Positions 17,908 to 26,644 of a stretch of 64,000 bases of DNA are shown here, piece by piece; within the stretch, counting starts at the first letter, position 1; every line of letters starts with the position of its first letter. The notes below the pieces were generated by a model. It did not search any database. It was given only the letters and a program-made list of their open reading frames with translations, and had not been told where the DNA came from. Made by a program: the position numbers and the translations under genes. The stretch lies in NCBI GenBank assembly GCA_900112325.1, contig FOLJ01000023.1, forward strand, positions 1-64,000. The letters run 5' to 3'. This stretch comes from Micromonospora sediminimaris (lineage in GTDB: Bacteria; Actinomycetota; Actinomycetes; Mycobacteriales; Micromonosporaceae).

Positions 17908-19584
17908 TTACGGAGTGACCACTCGGCCGCCGAAGGTCACGACCAGCCGACCGTCGGAGGCGAAGGACCAGCCCAGAGCGCCGGTGTACGACGAACACCG
18001 GGTTCCGTTGGTGCCGGACCAGAACTGGTTCGAGCTGTCGGAGTTGCCGATGATCCGGTCGTTCGAGCCGCCGTTGCACGAGGTGTTGTTTCGGAACACC
18101 GAGGAGCCGCCGTCGAAGTTGAAGTTGCGCTCGGCGTTGCCGATGTTGGCGTTGTTCGACACCGTCATCGTGCCGGGGTTGCGGTTGTAGGTGAACCCGT
18201 GCTTGCCGTTGGCGTAGGCGATGTTGCCGCGGATGGTGTGGTTCACCGCGATGTCCTCGCCGCCGAGCTTGAATCCGTTGCGGTCGCCGTTGCCGGCCTG
18301 GCCGCCGTTGCTCAAGGTGCCGTTGTGGTAGGCGAGGGAGGACTCGATGGTCACCGCGCCGATGGCCCCGGTGTCGCTCTTGGTGTAGAGGTCGTAGCCG
18401 TCGTCGATGTTGTTGTGTGCCACCGTGTAACGGAAGACGTTGCCGGGACCGACGGTCAGCTTCGGGGCGAAACCGTCGGCATCCTCGCCGTCGGAGTCGA
18501 CGTTGTCGTGCGACACAGTGCTCACCACGAGGTTGTTGGAGGGCCACTGGTCGCGGGGCGCGTTTGCGATCAGCCGCGAAAGTTGCAGCCCTGAGTCCCG
18601 GTTGTGGCGGGTGATCGTACGCTCGATGATGTTGTTGTTGCCGGCCAGCAGGATGCCGTTGTCGCCGGCCCGCTCGACGATGATGCCGCGGATGTGCCAG
18701 TACGATCCGCCCACCGCCAGGCCCCGGTTGGCCGGGTCCTCGCTCTGCGCCGAGAAGTTCAGGATCGGGGTCTCACCCGCGTACGCGAAGATGTTCTTGC
18801 GTGCGCTCGACGTGCCGTTGTTGCCCTGGGCGATGGTGATGGTCTGCGAGTAGCGGTAGGTGCCGCCGCGCAGGAAGATCGTTCCGCCGGTGGGAATCCG
18901 GGTGATCGCGGAAGTGAGCGTCGTCGGGTTCGCAAGCGTGCCGGCCGCGCTGTCGGTGCCGGTCGGCGCCACGTACAGCGTGCCGCTCGACGGCGGGGGC
19001 GGGCTGGTCGGTGGGGGCGTGCTCGGTGGCGGGGTGGTCGGCCCGGTCGTCGGCGGCGGGGTCGTCGGCCCGGGCGTGGCACCTGAGGCGTACGTCTCGA
19101 ACTCGGCGATCCTCGGCGTGCCGCTTGCGCCGGTGATCTCGAAGTTGATCTTTCTCAGCGAGGTGGCGGGGAAGTTGATGACCCCGGCCCCGGCGCCACT
19201 GGCCAGGGTGGCGCCGGTGTCGTTGTTGACGAGTCGCCAGGAGCCGACGACACCTACCGCGCCGGCCGCCTCCCGGATGTTCACCGACGCCACGGTGGTG
19301 GCGGTGCCCCACTTGACGGAGATGCGACCGGTCGTGCCGGTCGGCGACCAGTAGCTGCCCATGTCGCCGTCGATCACGTTGCCGTAGCTGGTGCCGCTGG
19401 CCTTGCTGGAGCCGTCGGCGCCGGCCCCGAGACTGAGGTTCGTCGCGTTGGCGCTCACCGATGCGGCGGCGAATCCGTCGGCCGAGCCGGACGCTCGGGA
19501 CACCGGCAGCGCTGAGGCAACGGCGGCTGCGGCGGCCACGGCGGTGCCGCCGGCGAGCAGCCTTTGTCGCACGGTAGTTCTCAC
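17908..19584 (-). CDS. Secreted pectate lyase, polysaccharide lyase family 9, with N-terminal discoidin-like module
   Basis: 558 residues. Signal peptide 1-32 (basic start, Ala-rich core), an F5/8-type carbohydrate-binding module (about 40-165), a Pro/Thr linker (about 166-205) and a right-handed beta-helix catalytic domain. Two stretches fit PL9 enzymes: the Asp cluster DNVDSDGEDADGFAPK, the calcium site, and NGFKLGGED, which carries the catalytic Lys used as base. It should cleave polygalacturonate outside the cell. GTG 19584 has GAGGAG 7 bases upstream. Single gene; an AAGCGCTT palindrome lies about 130 bases upstream, as expected for sugar-type control. Confidence 0.9.
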   Translation of the reverse strand: MRTTVRQRLLAGGTAVAAAAAVASALPVSRASGSADGFAAASVSANATNLSLGAGADGSSKASGTSYGNVIDGDMGSYWSPTGTTGRISVKWGTATTVASVNIREAAGAVGVVGSWRLVNNDTGATLASGAGAGVINFPATSLRKINFEITGASGTPRIAEFETYASGATPGPTTPPPTTGPTTPPPSTPPPTSPPPPSSGTLYVAPTGTDSAAGTLANPTTLTSAITRIPTGGTIFLRGGTYRYSQTITIAQGNNGTSSARKNIFAYAGETPILNFSAQSEDPANRGLAVGGSYWHIRGIIVERAGDNGILLAGNNNIIERTITRHNRDSGLQLSRLIANAPRDQWPSNNLVVSTVSHDNVDSDGEDADGFAPKLTVGPGNVFRYTVAHNNIDDGYDLYTKSDTGAIGAVTIESSLAYHNGTLSNGGQAGNGDRNGFKLGGEDIAVNHTIRGNIAYANGKHGFTYNRNPGTMTVSNNANIGNAERNFNFDGGSSVFRNNTSCNGGSNDRIIGNSDSSNQFWSGTNGTRCSSYTGALGWSFASDGRLVVTFGGRVVTP

Positions 19585-20123
19585 TGTTCGTCTCCTCGGG
19601 GAGTGAGCACGGTGCAAGGCGTCTCCTGCACAGCCCGACACCGCAGGATGGCTACAGGGTCATGTCATCAGCCTGGCTATAGAGCGAAACATCGATGTAA
19701 TGCCAGGCTAGGAAAGCGCTTGCCGGCATGACAAGCCCAGCGATGTGCAGGTTTGTTGCAGGATTGTGGGCAGCCGCCCGTCCAGCCGAGAAGACACGGG
19801 CAGCACGGCAGCGCGAACCGCCTCCACCGCGCACGGCCCGCACGTGCAAACCCGGCTGGAGCAACGGGCAGCCAAGGTACGCGCGAGACTCGCCACGATC
19901 GACACCGAACGTTCGACGCGCGCCATGGAGCCTTGAGAGGCTGATGTCCTAGGACGCTCTGCAGGGGGTGAGGCGTCTCATGAAAGCGAGGATCAAGCCC
20001 ACCCGTGACGCCTTACCGGCAGCCGGCAAGGACTGGTCGGGGCGGTCAGCGGTAGGGCGTTGCAGGGCTCGCCAGCGGGGGAGGCGATGGGCTGGCCGGT
20101 CGCCTAGCGGGTCCGGCGGCCGG
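19585..20123. other. 539-bp gap between pectate lyase and SDR genes
   Basis: It holds the pectate lyase promoter region: an inverted repeat AGCCTGGC (19670-19677) / GCCAGGCT (19702-19709) and the palindrome AAGCGCTT (19714-19721). A short forward frame near 19745-19936 ends in a charged, coiled-coil-like stretch, but nothing supports it as a gene. 19950-20123 shows no features. Confidence 0.5.
19711..19724. promoter_or_regulatory. LacI-family operator-like palindrome
   Basis: GGAAAGCGCTTGCC has the central AAGCGCTT typical of LacI/GalR-family operators that control sugar-degrading genes in actinomycetes. It is about 130 bases upstream of the pectate lyase start. Confidence 0.5.
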
Positions 20124-20873
20124 TCAGCCGTTGCGTAGGACGCGGTAGCCGAGCGTGGGTGAGAGCCGCATGATCGTGCGTAGGAGCTTTGTCCTACCGA
20201 CGTAGATCTCGTCGCCGCCGCGGCGCATGCCGTCGAGGACCGCAGCCGCCGCCTGACTGGCGCTGATCTTGCCGCGGCCACGCCCGTGCGTCATATCGGT
20301 GTCGACGAGGGCCATGACTGCATCGATCACCCGTACGTCCGGGGCTGCGTCCTGGCACTGGTAGCGAAGCGCACGGGTGAAGGTGCGCACACCCGCCTTG
20401 GTCGCGCAGTACACCGGTGCCGATTGTTTGGGTGCCAGTGCCAGCCCGGTGGAGACGTTCACGATCGCTGCGGAGGGCTGCCGGCGCAGGTGTGGCAACA
20501 GGCCGGTGGACAGCGCGATGACGGCGTCGAGATTGACGGCGACCTCGCGACGCACGGCCGGCCGCAGGGAATGCGGGTCGGCGCCGAGGAAGTCGGTGAG
20601 TGTCTGCACACCGGCATTGTTGATCACCACTGAGAGAGCGGGGTGCCGGTCGGTGACCTCGCCGATGAAGGCATCGACCGCGTCGGGGTTTGCCAGGTCG
20701 ACCGTCCAGGGGTGGACGCGGCCGCGGTGCTCGGCCTCCAGCGCGGCGAGCTGGCCGTAGTCGCGTCCGACAGCCACCACCTGTGCTCCACGTTCGACCA
20801 GTTGCCGAGTGAGCTCTCGGCCGATGCCCCTGGCGCCGCCTGTGACAAGAATCGTTCTGCCTGCGAGGTTCAT
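20124..20873 (-). CDS. Short-chain dehydrogenase/reductase (DltE-like)
   Basis: 249 residues. Cofactor motif TGGARGIG near residue 11, NNAG near 86, catalytic Ser in NVSTGLALA, and Y-x-x-x-K as YCATK. A classical SDR using NAD(P)H; the substrate is unknown. ATG 20873 has AAAGGAGG 7 bases upstream and overlaps the stop of the AraC-type gene by 4 bases, so the two form a regulator-enzyme operon. Confidence 0.9.
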   Translation of the reverse strand: MNLAGRTILVTGGARGIGRELTRQLVERGAQVVAVGRDYGQLAALEAEHRGRVHPWTVDLANPDAVDAFIGEVTDRHPALSVVINNAGVQTLTDFLGADPHSLRPAVRREVAVNLDAVIALSTGLLPHLRRQPSAAIVNVSTGLALAPKQSAPVYCATKAGVRTFTRALRYQCQDAAPDVRVIDAVMALVDTDMTHGRGRGKISASQAAAAVLDGMRRGGDEIYVGRTKLLRTIMRLSPTLGYRVLRNG

Positions 20874-21835
20874 CGCCCCGCCTCCTTTACTCGCGCCAGT
20901 TGGTGGTCCCGGTTGCCGAGGTGAGGCTGGGAGGTCGGGCGGGCGAAGGCCGTCCGGTACGCTGCGGGCGTCATGGCGGTCCGGCGTCGGAACTCGCGGG
21001 TGAAGTGCGGTTGGTCGGCGTAGCCACAGGCGAAACCGACCACGCCGAGCGAGTGTCCGGCGTTCATCAAGAGGTCGGCGGCGGCCTCGGCGCGCGCGGC
21101 GGCGAGCAGCACGGCGAAGCCGCCCTCGGCCTGCAGCCGGCGTTGCAGGCTGCGTGGCGCCATGCCCAGCTCGGCGGCCAGGGCACCCAACGTCCAGCGG
21201 TGGGCGAGGTTGCCGGCGAGCAGACGCCGGGCACGGGCTGCCACGTCGGTTCCGGTGAGCGGCCGATCCGCCCTTGCCGTCGGCGCAAGCGACGACCATG
21301 CGAAGTGCCAGACCGCAGTGGCGTGACCGGGCGGTGGGGCCGTGAAGACCCCGTCGGCGTACACGACCAGCACCCGGCGTGAATCGAGCGCGACCGTTAC
21401 CCCGCGCGCACCGATCGCCGCCAGCAACGCTGTCAGCACGCCGAGGATCAGCGCGTCCTCGGCGGGCTCGGGCGGCGCTCCGGGCGGCCCGACGTGCTCG
21501 GCGACGAGGTGGGACGGGCCCGCCTCGCGCACCACGACCCGGTGGCGCGAGTGGGTGAAACGCTCCAGCCGGCCCCACCGCGCGAAGAGGTCGTCGGGGG
21601 TCCTGGCTGCCGCGAGCGCCAACAGGGCCGGATCCGGCGGCAGCCGCGGCAGGAACAGGCCCACGCGCAGCAGTGGCAGCAGTCCGTGGGCCTGCGCTAT
21701 GCCGGCCAGGAGCCGGCGTTTCGCATCGAGCGGCATCAGCGCACCACCCGACGGGTACGCCGGGACCGCGATCGCCTCCTCGGCGAGCGCGCGCCGCACC
21801 GCTGCGATCAGGACCGCGCTCGCGAACTCGTCCAC
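20870..21835 (-). CDS. AraC-family regulator with ligand-binding N-terminal domain
   Basis: 321 residues. The C-terminal 100 residues form the double helix-turn-helix of AraC/XylS proteins (LGALAAELGMAPRSLQRRL and VVGFACGYADQPHFTREFRRR). The N-terminal two thirds look like the arabinose-binding-like domain of OruR/ArgR2-type AraC proteins. It likely controls the SDR gene that follows with an ATGA overlap. Divergent from the ECF sigma operon across 245 bp. The start codon at 21835 is not backed by a strong ribosome site. Confidence 0.87.
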   Translation of the reverse strand: MDEFASAVLIAAVRRALAEEAIAVPAYPSGGALMPLDAKRRLLAGIAQAHGLLPLLRVGLFLPRLPPDPALLALAAARTPDDLFARWGRLERFTHSRHRVVVREAGPSHLVAEHVGPPGAPPEPAEDALILGVLTALLAAIGARGVTVALDSRRVLVVYADGVFTAPPPGHATAVWHFAWSSLAPTARADRPLTGTDVAARARRLLAGNLAHRWTLGALAAELGMAPRSLQRRLQAEGGFAVLLAAARAEAAADLLMNAGHSLGVVGFACGYADQPHFTREFRRRTAMTPAAYRTAFARPTSQPHLGNRDHQLARVKEAGR

Positions 21836-22080
21836 CGGCTCCTCGTCCCATCTCCCAAACTGTTTCGCGGAAGGCTATGCCGGCAGCGACCGGACGTCTT
21901 GAACAATGACGCCAGCCCTGCAACGCGAAGGTCCATCCCCGGGTTGTCGCTGGTGCGGGGGCCTCGACTGCGAATCCACAGACCGCAAAGATCGGGCCGC
22001 CGGCACGCCGCCTGGCTTACCAGCAGCCGAGTCGTGAAATCGTCGGCGACGAGAACCTGATCTTGGTGGTCGGCGTCTGT

Positions 22081-22620
22081 ATGGACGTGAGGCAAGACGA
22101 AGGGGAGTTGCTGCGGCGGATCGCGCGTGGCGACGGTGCGGCGTTCGACGAACTGTACCGCCGGACGTCTCCGTGGTTGCTCTATCGTCTCCGCCGTCGC
22201 TGCGCGGACGACGACCTGATCGCTGATGTCATCCAGGAGACGTATCTCGCGGTGTGGCGGGCCGCCGACTCCTACGCGGGTATGAGTGCCGGTAGCGCGG
22301 TCGGCTGGCTGTGGTCGATCGCCGCGCGGCGGCTCGTCGACGGATTTCGGCGACGCGCGAGGGATGCCCAGGCGGTGCCGCTGCCGCTGGCCCTGGAGGA
22401 CTCGCCGGCGGCGGAGGACGTGGTGTTGGCCGGCGCGATCGGCGACGACATGGGTGATGCGCTGCGCCGGCTGGCACCGGAGCTGCGTCAGGTGCTGCAC
22501 GCCCTGGTGTTGGACGGACTTTCGGTCCGGGAGACCGCGCTCATGCTCGGCCTTCCGGAGGGAACCGTGAAGACTCGCGCCCGTCGTGCGCGACTGGCAC
22601 TGCGGGAGGCGTTGTCGTGA
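22081..22620 (+). CDS. ECF RNA polymerase sigma factor
   Basis: 179 residues. Region 2 (about 20-90; FDELYRR, VIQETYLAVWRAADSY, GWLWSIAARRLVDGFRRR) and region 4 (about 120-175; LRQVLHALVLDGLSVRETALMLGLPEG) are both present. ATG 22081 begins the protein where region 2 homologues normally start; a codon at 22063 would add six residues. First of five genes that overlap by four bases each: a zinc-finger anti-sigma membrane protein, an ABC ATPase and two permease-like proteins. Confidence 0.9.
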   Translation: MDVRQDEGELLRRIARGDGAAFDELYRRTSPWLLYRLRRRCADDDLIADVIQETYLAVWRAADSYAGMSAGSAVGWLWSIAARRLVDGFRRRARDAQAVPLPLALEDSPAAEDVVLAGAIGDDMGDALRRLAPELRQVLHALVLDGLSVRETALMLGLPEGTVKTRARRARLALREALS

Positions 22621-23423
22621 ACGCACACATCCCGGTCCGGGCATTGGGCCGCTATGCCGCCGGTGATCCGGGCATCGCAGCGGACGTCCTGTGGGCGATG
22701 GAGACACACCTGGAGCAGTGTGCCGACTGCCGGAGCCGGCTGGCGGACGCCAGCGACGGTGATTCGATGGCGCTGCTGGCCACCGTCTGGGTGAAGGTGG
22801 AAGCTGCGATGTCCGCCGCCGAGCCGGTGACTGTCCGGCGCCGGTGGCTACCTGCGCGGTCCGCCCGGTGGGTGACGCCGGTGCTCGTTCCCTGGCTCGT
22901 GACGACGGTGCTGGTGGTGCTGGTCGCGCTCGGGTTCGACCTGGCGGTCGCCGGCCGGGGCGCGACACCGCCGTCGCTGGTGGTGCTCCTGGCGCCGGTC
23001 GCGCCGCTCCTCGGGGTCGCCACCGCCTGGACCGGGCGGCTCGATCCGGCCCACGAACTGGTCGTCGCGACCGCCCGGGCCGGCCTCGGGATGGTGCTGC
23101 GACGAACCCTGGTCGTGCTCGTGGTGGTGATCCCGGTGCTGACGGTGGCCGGTTGGATGGTCGGCGCATCCCCGGCGCGCTGGTTGATGCCCTGCCTGGC
23201 GTTCACGGCGGGTGCGCTGGCGCTCGGCAAGGTGGTCGGTCTGCCGAGGGCGGCGTGGGGCCTGGCGTTGCTCTGGGCCACGGTGGTCGTCGGGCCGAGC
23301 ATCGTCACCGCCCGGCTGCCGGTACTGCTGAGCGAGGCCGCCCTGCCGGGGTGGGCGGCGCTGACCGTGGTGGTGGCTCTCGTCCTCCTGCCTCGTCGCA
23401 GTGGTTACGCGGAGCTCCGATGA
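22617..23423 (+). CDS. Zinc-finger (HxxxCxxC) anti-sigma-like polytopic membrane protein
   Basis: 268 residues. Residues 1-70 form a zf-HC2 anti-sigma domain with METHLEQCADCRSRL, the H-x3-C-x2-C zinc motif that clamps ECF sigma factors. Unlike usual single-pass anti-sigmas, about six membrane helices follow (from residue 88 on), giving the protein the look of a fused membrane sensor or transporter subunit. GTG start with GTGA overlap to the sigma gene. It should hold the sigma factor at the membrane until a signal or transporter state frees it (inference). Confidence 0.85.
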   Translation: MNAHIPVRALGRYAAGDPGIAADVLWAMETHLEQCADCRSRLADASDGDSMALLATVWVKVEAAMSAAEPVTVRRRWLPARSARWVTPVLVPWLVTTVLVVLVALGFDLAVAGRGATPPSLVVLLAPVAPLLGVATAWTGRLDPAHELVVATARAGLGMVLRRTLVVLVVVIPVLTVAGWMVGASPARWLMPCLAFTAGALALGKVVGLPRAAWGLALLWATVVVGPSIVTARLPVLLSEAALPGWAALTVVVALVLLPRRSGYAELR

Positions 23424-24244
23424 GAAGAAGGTACGGAATGAGGAAAGGGATCAGTGCCGCCCTCCTGGCGCCGACGACATACGCGTGGGCGATCCGGGCG
23501 GTGGAGCTTCGGGTGCGAGCGGGCAGACGCCTGGCCGTCGATGGCCTCGACCTGTCGATGGGCAACGGTGTGCACGGGCTGCTCGGGCCCAACGGAGCCG
23601 GCAAGACGACGCTGATGCGGGCGCTCGCGACCGTGTCGCGCCCAGCCGGCGGCGTGCTCGAACTACTCGGTCACCCCGTGCACGCACGATCCGACCTGCG
23701 GACGTTGCGCCGGTCGATCGGCTACCTTCCGCAGGAATTCGGGTTCTACGGCCGGTTCACGGTACGGGAGTTCGTCGAATACCTTGCCTGGCTGAAGGAG
23801 GTGCCGGCGCACGACATCCCGGACGCGGTGCAGCGTGCGTTGGAACGTGTGGGCCTGGCCGAGCGTGGCGACTCACGCATGAAGACGCTTTCCGGTGGGA
23901 TGGTGCGGCGAGCCGGCATCGCGCAGGCGATCGTCAACGATCCGGAGATCCTGCTGCTGGACGAGCCCACGGTAGGTCTCGATCCCGAGCAGCGGCTGGC
24001 CTTCCGCTCGCTGCTGCGCGAGCTGGGCGAGCACACCTGTGTCGTCGTCTCCACCCACCTGGTGGAGGACGTGGTCGCTGCCTGCACGAACGTGGTGCTG
24101 ATGGATGCCGGTCGGCTGGTGTTCCACGGTGGTCCGGCTGATCTGGTGGAACTGGGCCGCGAGGGAGTGGGCGACAGTTCGGCCGAACGCGGGTACACCG
24201 AGCTGTTGCGCCGGCACCGCGCGGCGGGGGAGCGCACCGCATGA
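23420..24244 (+). CDS. ABC transporter ATPase (CcmA/DrrA type)
   Basis: 274 residues. Walker A GPNGAGKTT, Q-loop LPQEFGF, signature LSGGMVRRAGIAQAI, Walker B ILLLDEPTVGLD and switch His in STHL are intact. The type is that of drug or lantibiotic exporters whose permease is a separate protein. ATG 23420 shares an ATGA overlap with the anti-sigma gene; ATG 23438 is an alternative start giving a more usual N-terminus. It pairs with the two membrane proteins downstream. Confidence 0.92.
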   Translation: MRRRYGMRKGISAALLAPTTYAWAIRAVELRVRAGRRLAVDGLDLSMGNGVHGLLGPNGAGKTTLMRALATVSRPAGGVLELLGHPVHARSDLRTLRRSIGYLPQEFGFYGRFTVREFVEYLAWLKEVPAHDIPDAVQRALERVGLAERGDSRMKTLSGGMVRRAGIAQAIVNDPEILLLDEPTVGLDPEQRLAFRSLLRELGEHTCVVVSTHLVEDVVAACTNVVLMDAGRLVFHGGPADLVELGREGVGDSSAERGYTELLRRHRAAGERTA

Positions 24245-25581
24245 CCGGCCGGATCCTGCGCATCGAGATCCATCGGTCGGTGGCGCCCTGGACGGCCCTG
24301 GGTGCCGCGCTGGTCGGCACCGCCCTGCTCTATGTCGCGCTGGACGGTTGGGGGGGACGCTGGATGCTGCTGGCGCTCTGGCAGCGGGAGTATCTGTTCA
24401 TCCTCTGGCCCATGGCGCTGGGCCTGGGCGCGTGGCAGGCCGGCCGCGACCGCCGCTGCCGCACCGAGGAACTGGTCGCGGCGACCGCCCGTCCGCGGTG
24501 GCAGCGGGTGCTGCCGGCAGCCACGGCGATGGCGCTCGCCGGGGCCGCCGGCTACGTCCTGATGTATGTCGGCGGCGCGGTCCAGGTCGCGGCGTATGCG
24601 AGCTATCTGCCGGGGCAGTCCATCGTGATAGCCGGTGTCGGTGTGCTGTGGATGGTGTCCGGCGTCTGGCTGGGCATGACCGTCGGGGCGCTCGCCCCGT
24701 TCCGCCTTACCCCACCCGTCACCGCCGTCGTGGGTGCCACCGTGGCGCTCGTCGCGATCACCGACCGGGGGTACGCCCACGTGCCGAAGATCGTTCATCT
24801 GCTGACGCCGTCACCGTTCGGGTTCTGGGGCGACTTCGTGACGGTGCTGGGCAGAGTCAGCGTCGCCCACACTGTCTGGCTGGTCGGCCTGGCAGCGAGC
24901 GCGCTCGCCGGCTTCCTCTGCGCCACCCGGACCGCCCGGATGGTGGCGGCCCTGCCCGCCGTGGTGGCGGCCGTGGTGGCCCTGGCGGTACTTCCCGACG
25001 GCCGGCAGCGGCTGCCGGTGCCCGATGCGGCGGCGGTCGCGCTGGTCTGCACCGCCGGACCGGGGCCCGAGGTGTGTGTCACCCGGGTTCACGCCAGCGC
25101 TCTGGCGGAGCTGCGGGATCCGGCGCGGCAGGCGCTCGCGACGATGTCGGCGAAGCTCCCGCAGGCACCGACCTCGGTCCACGAAACACCCGAATCCTGG
25201 TACGAGAACCAGCCGACCCCGCGACCGAGGGATGTGCTGCTCGTGGAACTCGAGCTCGCGCCCTGGGGTGGCGTGAAGGCAACCCCCGACGAGTTGCGGT
25301 GGCGTCTCCTCGACGGGGCGGGCACCCGGCCGTGTGCGTACACCATCGGAAAACCCGACGCGGCCCGGGCGAACCGCGTCGCGCGGCTGGCCGCGGCCGC
25401 CTGGCTGGCCGACAGCGCGCCACCGGACGGCCCGGACGGCGACGCGGCAGGTCAGACGTGGCAGACACTTCGCGCGTTTCCGGCGGCGGAGCAGCGGGAC
25501 CGCGTCGCCGCGCTGCGGAGGGCGGCGCTGGCCTGCACCGAGGTGAATCTGCTCGACCTTCTGGTCGGTGACCACCCATGA
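24241..25581 (+). CDS. ABC transporter permease-like membrane protein
   Basis: 446 residues. Seven or so hydrophobic segments in the first 270 residues, then a soluble tail of about 170 residues with several Cys and a WYENQ motif, probably outside the cell. No sequence family recognised with certainty; position between the ATPase and a second membrane protein, with 4-base overlaps on both sides, argues for a permease subunit. Extra soluble tail is unusual for such permeases. Confidence 0.75.
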   Translation: MTGRILRIEIHRSVAPWTALGAALVGTALLYVALDGWGGRWMLLALWQREYLFILWPMALGLGAWQAGRDRRCRTEELVAATARPRWQRVLPAATAMALAGAAGYVLMYVGGAVQVAAYASYLPGQSIVIAGVGVLWMVSGVWLGMTVGALAPFRLTPPVTAVVGATVALVAITDRGYAHVPKIVHLLTPSPFGFWGDFVTVLGRVSVAHTVWLVGLAASALAGFLCATRTARMVAALPAVVAAVVALAVLPDGRQRLPVPDAAAVALVCTAGPGPEVCVTRVHASALAELRDPARQALATMSAKLPQAPTSVHETPESWYENQPTPRPRDVLLVELELAPWGGVKATPDELRWRLLDGAGTRPCAYTIGKPDAARANRVARLAAAAWLADSAPPDGPDGDAAGQTWQTLRAFPAAEQRDRVAALRRAALACTEVNLLDLLVGDHP

Positions 25582-26153
25582 GGTGGCTCACGTTGTACCT
25601 GCGGTGCCGGGGCGTCCCGGCCGCCGCCGGGGCGGCGGCGGCCGGCGTACTCGTGTTGTGGGGGCTGGGCCAGACGGCCGAGGAGCCGCGACTCAGGCTC
25701 GCGGTCGCGTTGTTGTCGACGCTCGTCGCCATCGTCGCGTTCGGGCCCGGGCTCACCGGCGCCGATCCCGCGTTGGAGCGGACGGCGTCCCTGCCGTGGC
25801 CGCCGCGCCGCGCCGCGCACATCCTGGCGGTGATGGCCACCGCGACGCTCATCGCCGCGGCGCCGGCGCTGACCGGTGAACCGCTGGCGACGGCGGCGCT
25901 GATGATCAGGAACACCACCGGGCTCGGTGGGCTCCTCGCCGTCGGAGCAGTCTGGGGTGCGCAGTGGGCCTGGCTTCTCCCGGTCGGGTGGACACTCGCG
26001 GTGATCCTGTCCGGGCCGGCGAGCGGGCACCTGTACCAGGAGATCCTGACCTGGATGCTGCAGCCGGCCGCCACCGCCTCGGCCGCTGCCTGCGCCGCGA
26101 CCATCGCCGTCGTCGGCGTGGTCACCCACGCCCTTCTCGGGGGCCGCCGGTGA
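25578..26153 (+). CDS. Small ABC-associated membrane protein
   Basis: 191 residues with five to six hydrophobic segments and an Ala/Leu/Val-rich composition. Last gene of the sigma/anti-sigma/ABC operon, with an ATGA overlap with the preceding permease gene. Probably a second permease subunit. Convergent with the MerR-type gene, only 17 bases apart. Confidence 0.7.
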   Translation: MRWLTLYLRCRGVPAAAGAAAAGVLVLWGLGQTAEEPRLRLAVALLSTLVAIVAFGPGLTGADPALERTASLPWPPRRAAHILAVMATATLIAAAPALTGEPLATAALMIRNTTGLGGLLAVGAVWGAQWAWLLPVGWTLAVILSGPASGHLYQEILTWMLQPAATASAAACAATIAVVGVVTHALLGGRR

Positions 26154-26170
26154 GCACCCGTCCCGGCGGA

Positions 26171-26629
26171 TCACCGAATCGTCCCAGCCCGCCCCGGAGC
26201 GCGGCCGTCACTGGTCCGACCGAGGGTGTCTGCCGTCGCAGGCGGCGCTTTCTCGGCCAACTGAGCGTGGCAGACGGACAGCAGTTGCCGCAGTCGGGTC
26301 AGTCGGGTGATGTGCCCATCGATGATCTCCAGCCGGCGGCGGAACATTTCACTCGCCTGTGGCAGCCGGATGTGGTCGGGCACGGTGTGTTCGGGCAGAG
26401 TGTCGCCGTCGAGCAGATGAAGATGGGCGCTGAGCGTGGCGATGTCGTCAACGGTCAGGCCGAGCGACAGCAACTCGCGGATGATCTTCACTCGGGCCAC
26501 GTCGGCATTGCTGTAGGTCCGTTGCCCGGTGCGGGTGCGTATCGGTGGTGCCAGCAGTCCCCGCTGTTCGTAGAAGCGTAACGCCCGCGGTGTGGTTCCC
26601 GCTGCCGCTGCGGCGTCACCGATACGCAT
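26171..26629 (-). CDS. MerR-family regulator
   Basis: 152 residues. Winged helix at the N-terminus (MRIGDAAAAAGTTPRALRFY, YEQRGLL, RTYSNADVARVKII), then a long dimerisation helix. There is no Cys pair for metal binding, so it belongs to the general drug/redox-sensing branch (SoxR/BmrR-like without cluster). It lies 15 bases after the quinone reductase-like gene on the same strand and probably controls it through the CTGAC-N6-GTCAG palindrome upstream of that gene. Confidence 0.88.
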   Translation of the reverse strand: MRIGDAAAAAGTTPRALRFYEQRGLLAPPIRTRTGQRTYSNADVARVKIIRELLSLGLTVDDIATLSAHLHLLDGDTLPEHTVPDHIRLPQASEMFRRRLEIIDGHITRLTRLRQLLSVCHAQLAEKAPPATADTLGRTSDGRAPGRAGTIR

Positions 26630-26644
26630 CGTGCCTCCCGAGTG

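Noticed and set aside
19745..19936. Small forward frame with a charged helix in the pectate lyase upstream region
   Set aside because: No ribosome site, no family, and no support in the neighbouring genes.
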